A DNA stretch of 10,895 nucleotides from Verrucomicrobiia bacterium (lineage in GTDB: Bacteria > Verrucomicrobiota > Verrucomicrobiia > Verrucomicrobiales > Akkermansiaceae): NCBI GenBank assembly GCA_947460915.1, contig CANHKJ010000080.1, forward strand, positions 1 to 10,895, in the 5' to 3' direction. Positions 6,442 to 10,895 of this stretch are shown here, one piece after another. Made by a program: the position numbers and the translations under genes. Under the pieces are notes generated by a model. That model did not search any database, was not told the origin of the DNA, and worked only from the letters and a program-made list of their open reading frames with translations. Every line of letters starts with the position of its first letter. The first letter of the stretch is position 1.

Positions 6442-7709
6442 CCACTGCCGAAAAACCACAGTCCGCAGCGTGGTTCTGCGTGCTCCTTCTTTTCCCCGTT
6501 GCCTTGCTGAACTATCTCGATCGGCAAATGCTGGCGACGATGAAAACCTCGGTGATGCACGACATTCCCAGCATCATCAATCAAGAAAACTGGGGCATGC
6601 TGTTAGGGATGTTTAAGTGGACTTACGCGATCGTCTCACTATTTGTAGGCATTATCGCTCTGCGCGTAGGTCATGTACGGCTGATCGCAATATCCTTGTT
6701 TGTGTGGTCGCTCACGACTTGGGCTACGGGCCACTGTCAGACATATCACCAGCTTCTGATTGTTCGCGGCTTGATGGGATTTTCCGAGGCCTGTTACATT
6801 CCGACTGCACTGGCGTTTATCGCCACGATTCATATGGGAGACTCCCGCTCCAAGGCCGTAGGATTGCATCAAATCGGCATCTACTCTGGAGTGATTCTCG
6901 GTGCATTCAGTGGCTATGCTGCCGATGTCCCACAACTCGGTTGGCGCGGTGCATTCAGCGTGGCAGGATACATCGGCATTATCTATGCCATCCCTTTGTA
7001 TTTTTTGTTAGGAAAATATTCACGACGACTTGCAACACAGAAAAAAGATGGCGAGATCAGCGACAACGGTTCGGGGTTTCAAGGACTAATGCAATGGTCT
7101 TTTGTATTGATGATTCTGTATTTCACTCTTCCCGCACTCGCAGGTTGGGTCATTCGTGACTGGATGCCAGCCATCATCAAAACACGATTCAACATGTCGC
7201 AAGGAGCCGCTGGAGTCAATGCGGTGCTTTATTTCCAAGGCGCCGCGATCGCCTCGGCGATGCTCGGTGGCTGGATTGCCGATCGATGGGTCAAACGCAA
7301 CATTCGCGGTCGCATCTACACCTCAGCCATTGGCATGTCACTTCTCGTTCCCGCGCTTATTGCGGTCGGCATCGCTACGGGAGAGGGATCAAGCATGCCG
7401 ATGTCCACTGCCCTCAGTTTGTGCATCGGAGGACTGATTCTTTTCGGCTGCGGCTGGGGCTTTTTTGATTGCAACAACATGCCGATCCTCTGCCAAATCA
7501 TGCCCGCATCATCGCGCGCTACGGCCTATGGCATACTGAATTTTTTCTCGATCTCCTGCGGCGGCCTTGCCGATTGGCTTTTCGGCGTACTCAAAGATCG
7601 ACACATTTCTAACGAAACAATCTTCACCATCTTCGGATTGATCTCGGTGATTTCCGTCGTTCTGATTCTTTTTGTGCGACCACGCACCGCAACTTCTCAA
7701 CACTCATGA
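6438..7709 (+). CDS. MFS transporter, probable sialic acid permease
   Basis: This 423-residue integral membrane protein has about twelve hydrophobic segments and a longer, charged cytoplasmic loop near 190-215 (KYSRRLATQKKDGEISDN), the usual MFS half-way point. LLNYLDRQML in the first helix (NYLDRQ at 25-30) is typical of the anion:cation symporter and Spinster-like branches, which carry sugar acids, hexuronates and sialic acid. The MFS motif A region after helix 2 is degenerate (IALRVGHVRLIAI). The stronger copy in the second half is GGWIADRWVKR. Its start overlaps the mutarotase stop by 4 bp, and its own stop overlaps the lyase start by 4 bp, so the three are surely co-translated. Import of N-acetylneuraminate is inferred from this context; a breakdown product or sugar acid is possible. 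It is not recognisably the E. coli NanT, so no symbol is given. Confidence 0.88.
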   Translation: MTTAEKPQSAAWFCVLLLFPVALLNYLDRQMLATMKTSVMHDIPSIINQENWGMLLGMFKWTYAIVSLFVGIIALRVGHVRLIAISLFVWSLTTWATGHCQTYHQLLIVRGLMGFSEACYIPTALAFIATIHMGDSRSKAVGLHQIGIYSGVILGAFSGYAADVPQLGWRGAFSVAGYIGIIYAIPLYFLLGKYSRRLATQKKDGEISDNGSGFQGLMQWSFVLMILYFTLPALAGWVIRDWMPAIIKTRFNMSQGAAGVNAVLYFQGAAIASAMLGGWIADRWVKRNIRGRIYTSAIGMSLLVPALIAVGIATGEGSSMPMSTALSLCIGGLILFGCGWGFFDCNNMPILCQIMPASSRATAYGILNFFSISCGGLADWLFGVLKDRHISNETIFTIFGLISVISVVLILFVRPRTATSQHS

Positions 7710-8632
7710 AACTCCACACACTTGTCAGCGCCACCCACACACCATTTCATGCCGATGGCTCACTTGCTCCCGAAAAAGTTGATGCCCAAGCGGACTTCCT
7801 CGCCCATCAAGGCATCACCCACGTTTTTATTACAGGTAGCACCGGTGAAGCACATTCGCTAACACGCGATGAACGATTGGAAATGTTTCGCACATGGGAA
7901 AAAGCCGCAGCTGATCACAAACTTCACGTGATTGCACATTGCGGAACAAATTGCCTCGAAGACGCAAAAGCCTACGCTCGTGCCGCGCAAGAACATGGAT
8001 TCGTCGGCGTGAGTGCTCTCGCACCCAGCTATTTCAAACCATCCTCTGTAGAAGTTCTTGTCGAGTGGTGCGCCGCCATCGCCGCATGTTGTTCCAACTT
8101 GCCTTTTTACTACTATGATATCCCTGCGCTCACGCAAGTCCACTTGCCGATGGACAAATTTCTGGAAGCAGCCGATGCCGTGATCCCGAACCTCGCAGGA
8201 ATCAAATTCACCAACACCGACCTCACAGCATATCTCAAAGCGCGTCGTGCCTGCGGTGGAAAATTTGATCTCCCCTGGGGTGTCGATGAAATGATCGTCG
8301 GTGCTTTTGCAACAGGCGCGCGTGGTGGCGTCGGCTCGACCTACAATTTTGCACCCAAGCTCAATCAATCACTCATCGCCGCCTGTCTGCGCAAGGACGA
8401 GGAAGAAGCGCATCGCTTGCAAGCCATTTCCATTCGCATGATCGACACGATCGCATCAACGGGCTATCTCGGCACGGCGAAGGCATTGATGAAAAAAATC
8501 GGCGTCGATGTCGGACCTGCACGACTTCCGTTAGGCAATCCCACAACAGCTCAAATCGAATCACTTTGGCTAGCACTGCAAGATCAAGGATACAACGAAT
8601 GGGCCCTAAACACCTCTGTCAACCCCTCATGA
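7706..8632 (+). CDS. nanA: N-acetylneuraminate lyase (DapA/NAL aldolase family)
   Basis: A class I aldolase that cleaves N-acetylneuraminate to N-acetylmannosamine and pyruvate in the cytoplasm. At 308 residues it is a single TIM barrel of normal length. FITGSTGEAHSL gives the carboxylate-binding Ser45-Thr46 with Glu48. PFYYYDIPALTQV holds the catalytic Tyr (Tyr137). LAGIKFTNTDL holds the Schiff-base Lys167. GVDEMIVGAFATGARGGVGSTYN is the strand-8 region. YYY(D/H)IPALT and GVDE...GA.G.VGSTYN resemble the NAL branch, including the animal NPL enzymes, more than dihydrodipicolinate synthase, and the adjacent epimerase supports NAL. Another 2-keto acid of the same family cannot be fully excluded. 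It begins within the transporter stop and ends within the epimerase start, each as ATGA, with no Shine-Dalgarno sequence visible. Confidence 0.9.
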   Translation: MKLHTLVSATHTPFHADGSLAPEKVDAQADFLAHQGITHVFITGSTGEAHSLTRDERLEMFRTWEKAAADHKLHVIAHCGTNCLEDAKAYARAAQEHGFVGVSALAPSYFKPSSVEVLVEWCAAIAACCSNLPFYYYDIPALTQVHLPMDKFLEAADAVIPNLAGIKFTNTDLTAYLKARRACGGKFDLPWGVDEMIVGAFATGARGGVGSTYNFAPKLNQSLIAACLRKDEEEAHRLQAISIRMIDTIASTGYLGTAKALMKKIGVDVGPARLPLGNPTTAQIESLWLALQDQGYNEWALNTSVNPS

Positions 8633-9804
8633 ATCAAGCTCCATCACTAACTGATTTCTATCACCAGCAACTCTTCCACGATTGCATCCCGTTCTGGTTT
8701 CCGCGCAGCGTGGATCACCAGCATAGCGGATTTCTGCACTGCTTTGATCACGATGGATCACTCGTCGATGACGACAAATCTGTCTGGGCCCAAGGGCGCA
8801 TGAGTTGGATGCTGCTCACGCTATACCAAGATCACGAACGCCGCCCCGAGTGGCTCGCTTGGGCGGAAAGTGGCCTGCATTTTCTGGAAAACAAATGCAT
8901 CGACCCACATGATGGTCGCATGTATTTTCATGTGACACGCGATGGTACGGCCTTGCGCAAGCGTCGATATGCCTACAGTGAAAGTTTTGCTGCTATCGCC
9001 TTTGCGGCCCACGCTTCGGCCACGGGTTGTGAATCTTCTGCCAACAAAGCACGCCACTGGTTTCAGCGCTTCGTCGATTGGAACTTTCTGCCAAACACAG
9101 CAGAACCCAAGTTCACCGATGCCCGTCAACTCGTCGCACTTGGCCCACGCATGATCACGCTTGTCACCGCGCAAGAACTAAGCCTCCGACTCGGCAGCGA
9201 TGATTTCCTAAGAGGTTGGATCGACCGCTGTATCGAAGAAATTCGCACTCTTTTCGTCAAACCTGACCTCCAGGTCGTCATGGAACTGGTAAACCCTGAT
9301 GGCTCGATCTCTGATCACTTTGATGGGCGAACGCTCAATCCGGGACACGCGATTGAAGGCGCATGGTTCATCCTCGAAGAAGCCAAGCGCCGTGGAAATG
9401 ATCCCGATCTCATCGCGCTTGGTTGCCAAATGTTAGATTGGATGTGGCAACGCGGTTGGGATCAGGAACATGGTGGACTGTTCTATTTCCGCGATGTTTA
9501 TGATCGCCCCGTGCAGGAATACTGGCAAAACATGAAATTCTGGTGGCCTCATGATGAAGCGCTGATCGCAACCTTACTCGCCTATCAACTCACCCAAGAG
9601 CCAAAGTATCTCGCCATGCATGAGCAAGTGCGCGAATGGAGTTTTGCACATTTTTCTGACAACGAGCATGGAGAATGGTATGGTTATCTGCAGCGCGATG
9701 GATCTGTTTCGAGCACTCTCAAAGGTTCGCTCTGGAAATCGTTTTTCCATCATCCGCGTGCTCTCTGGCTATGCCATAAGATCGCCGGCGAGCTCAAGAT
9801 CTAA
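8629..9804 (+). CDS. N-acylglucosamine 2-epimerase (AGE / renin-binding-protein family)
   Basis: This enzyme interconverts free ManNAc and GlcNAc; here the useful direction is ManNAc, made by the lyase, to GlcNAc. It has 391 residues and forms an (alpha/alpha)6 barrel. The two catalytic histidines of the family are present: His240 in LNPGHAIEGAWF and His374 in LWKSFFHHPRALW. An additional conserved His308 lies in KFWWPHDEAL, and the Arg/Trp-rich QGRMSWML and RRYAYSESFAAIA are also recognisable. I place the start at 8629 rather than at upstream in-frame ATGs inside the lyase gene, because this gives the normal N-terminus (MNQAPSLTDFYHQQLFHD) and repeats the ATGA overlap of the two previous junctions. 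Using AGE rather than the phosphate-dependent NanE implies the unphosphorylated route known from Bacteroides fragilis. That route needs a separate GlcNAc kinase, which is not seen here. Confidence 0.92.
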   Translation: MNQAPSLTDFYHQQLFHDCIPFWFPRSVDHQHSGFLHCFDHDGSLVDDDKSVWAQGRMSWMLLTLYQDHERRPEWLAWAESGLHFLENKCIDPHDGRMYFHVTRDGTALRKRRYAYSESFAAIAFAAHASATGCESSANKARHWFQRFVDWNFLPNTAEPKFTDARQLVALGPRMITLVTAQELSLRLGSDDFLRGWIDRCIEEIRTLFVKPDLQVVMELVNPDGSISDHFDGRTLNPGHAIEGAWFILEEAKRRGNDPDLIALGCQMLDWMWQRGWDQEHGGLFYFRDVYDRPVQEYWQNMKFWWPHDEALIATLLAYQLTQEPKYLAMHEQVREWSFAHFSDNEHGEWYGYLQRDGSVSSTLKGSLWKSFFHHPRALWLCHKIAGELKI

Positions 9805-9816
9805 CGCATTGACCCC

Positions 9817-10895
9817 ATGAAACGTTCTAGCCCACTGCTGCCTAGCAAAACATCGCTCGCCGATGACTGCACCCGCGTGTTGGCACAACGCATCCGCCAA
9901 GGCGAATGGCCCCTTGCATTACCCGGCGAACGTCGCCTAGCAGAAATCCTCCAGGTCGGGCGCGATACACTACGCCGTAGTCTCACCGAACTCACCTTGC
10001 AAGGACTGCTCGAGCCTTGTGCCCATGGTCGGAAACGACTCATCAAATCCCATCTCATCGCCGAGGAGCGACCTCAGCCGACAACCCTGCGCATCGGCAT
10101 GCTGTCGCCGCACAGGCTCGAACGTATGTCACAAAACATGCTCACCGAGGTGGACCACATCCGCTCGATTCTCGCGAAAAAAGCCATCGACCTCGATGTA
10201 TTTTCTCCCGCTTGGTATGATGCACCCCATCCCCAAAAACACCTGCGCGAGTTCTTGCAACAAGAGCCTTGCCACGCGTGGTTGCTCTATCGATCCAGTC
10301 TCGCCATCCAACAGACATTCCAAGAAACGCAAGCTCCCTGCATCATCCGCGGCTATCCTCATGATGGCATTGCCTTGCCTTCCGTTGACATCGATTGGGC
10401 CGCCGCAGCCAATCATGCCATGGGCGAGCTTTGGCGAAAAGGGCACCGCCACATCGGCGTCATTGTCCCGCAGGATGGACTGCGTGGCAACATCGCGGCT
10501 CTCGAAGGTGCGCGTGCCTTCACAGGCGCAGATACCACCGTGCGCGAAATCATCGATTATGGTAACACCGATGGACTGCTGCAATCGCTCGACATCGCCT
10601 TTCGCTCAAACAATCCACCTAGCGCCATCCTCACGCTGCGCCCGCGCCAAGCACTCACCTTCCTCACTTGGTTCGCCTCCGCTGGCCGACAAATCCCTCG
10701 CCATTGCAGCCTGATTTCACTCGCCAGTGAAACCATTTTCGAGAGCATCGTCCCGCGCATCTCCACCTATCACATCGACCCAACCAACTTCAGCAAACGC
10801 CTCGCGAAACAACTCGAACAACTGGCCAAAGGCAGCCGTCTCCAGCAACGCAGTTTGCTGATGATGCCGGATTTCATCCGCGGCACCTCGATCAG
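9817..10895 (+). CDS. GntR-HTH / LacI-like sensor transcriptional regulator (3' end beyond window)
   Basis: A hybrid regulator, open to the window edge with 359 codons visible. Residues about 15-75 are a GntR-type winged helix: LAQRIRQGEWP, then LPGERRLAEILQVGRDTLRR as the helix-turn-helix, then a wing ending LLEPCAHGRKRLI. From about residue 90 (TLRIGMLSP) a periplasmic-binding-protein-like fold begins, as in LacI/GalR sensors: VDIDWAAAANHAMGELWRKGHRHIGVI (about 190-216), SNNPPSAILTL, and PRHCSLISLASE near the end. PDFIRGTSI suggests that few residues are missing. The combination resembles AraR-type GntR regulators, but the ligand is unknown. It starts 12 bp after the epimerase stop with no ATGA overlap and no obvious Shine-Dalgarno sequence. 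It most likely senses sialic acid or an intermediate and controls this operon, perhaps at the palindromes in 5296-5334. That target is inferred from position only. Confidence 0.88.
   Translation, partial: MKRSSPLLPSKTSLADDCTRVLAQRIRQGEWPLALPGERRLAEILQVGRDTLRRSLTELTLQGLLEPCAHGRKRLIKSHLIAEERPQPTTLRIGMLSPHRLERMSQNMLTEVDHIRSILAKKAIDLDVFSPAWYDAPHPQKHLREFLQQEPCHAWLLYRSSLAIQQTFQETQAPCIIRGYPHDGIALPSVDIDWAAAANHAMGELWRKGHRHIGVIVPQDGLRGNIAALEGARAFTGADTTVREIIDYGNTDGLLQSLDIAFRSNNPPSAILTLRPRQALTFLTWFASAGRQIPRHCSLISLASETIFESIVPRISTYHIDPTNFSKRLAKQLEQLAKGSRLQQRSLLMMPDFIRGTSI

Noticed and set aside
8566..8628. An earlier in-frame ATG for the epimerase inside the lyase gene.
   Set aside because: It would add about 21 non-homologous residues; the ATG at 8629 gives the family N-terminus and the ATGA overlap seen at the other junctions.

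Overview
The window looks like bacterial chromosome of roughly 50-55% GC, densely packed with metabolic genes. Short AT-rich spacers, little Shine-Dalgarno signal, a GntR/LacI-like hybrid regulator, a permuted kelch mutarotase and GGAGGCG-type REP hairpins with a RAYT transposase together suggest a Verrucomicrobiota (PVC-group) bacterium. That placement is an inference from protein style; no rRNA or other marker is present.

Left part (1-4319, + strand): the C-terminal 980 codons of cobalamin-dependent methionine synthase (metH), then prfA (release factor 1), then a 78-codon ORF of unknown function. The metH frame is interrupted, without loss of frame, by a ~710 bp element (1729-2438). The element encodes a complete-looking REP-associated tyrosine transposase (RAYT, Y1/HUH type) and is bounded by a 29-bp inverted pair of REP-like hairpins. 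The MetH activation (AdoMet) domain resumes immediately after it, so the locus reads as one MetH-RAYT-MetH polypeptide. This is the most unusual thing in the window.

Middle (4324-5202, - strand): argB, N-acetylglutamate kinase of the arginine-sensitive type, convergent with the small ORF. A 174-bp divergent spacer (5203-5376) separates argB from the next operon and carries candidate operator palindromes.

Right part (5377-10895, + strand): a tightly coupled sialic acid (N-acetylneuraminate) utilisation operon. It contains a secreted kelch-type mutarotase (NanM-like), an MFS transporter, an N-acetylneuraminate lyase (NanA/NPL type), an N-acylglucosamine 2-epimerase (AGE/RnBP type) and a GntR-HTH/LacI-like sensor regulator cut by the window end. 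The first three junctions are all 4-bp ATGA overlaps. The inferred route is: anomerise sialic acid in the periplasm, import it, cleave it to ManNAc plus pyruvate, then epimerise free ManNAc to GlcNAc. A GlcNAc kinase and nagA/nagB functions would have to lie outside the window.
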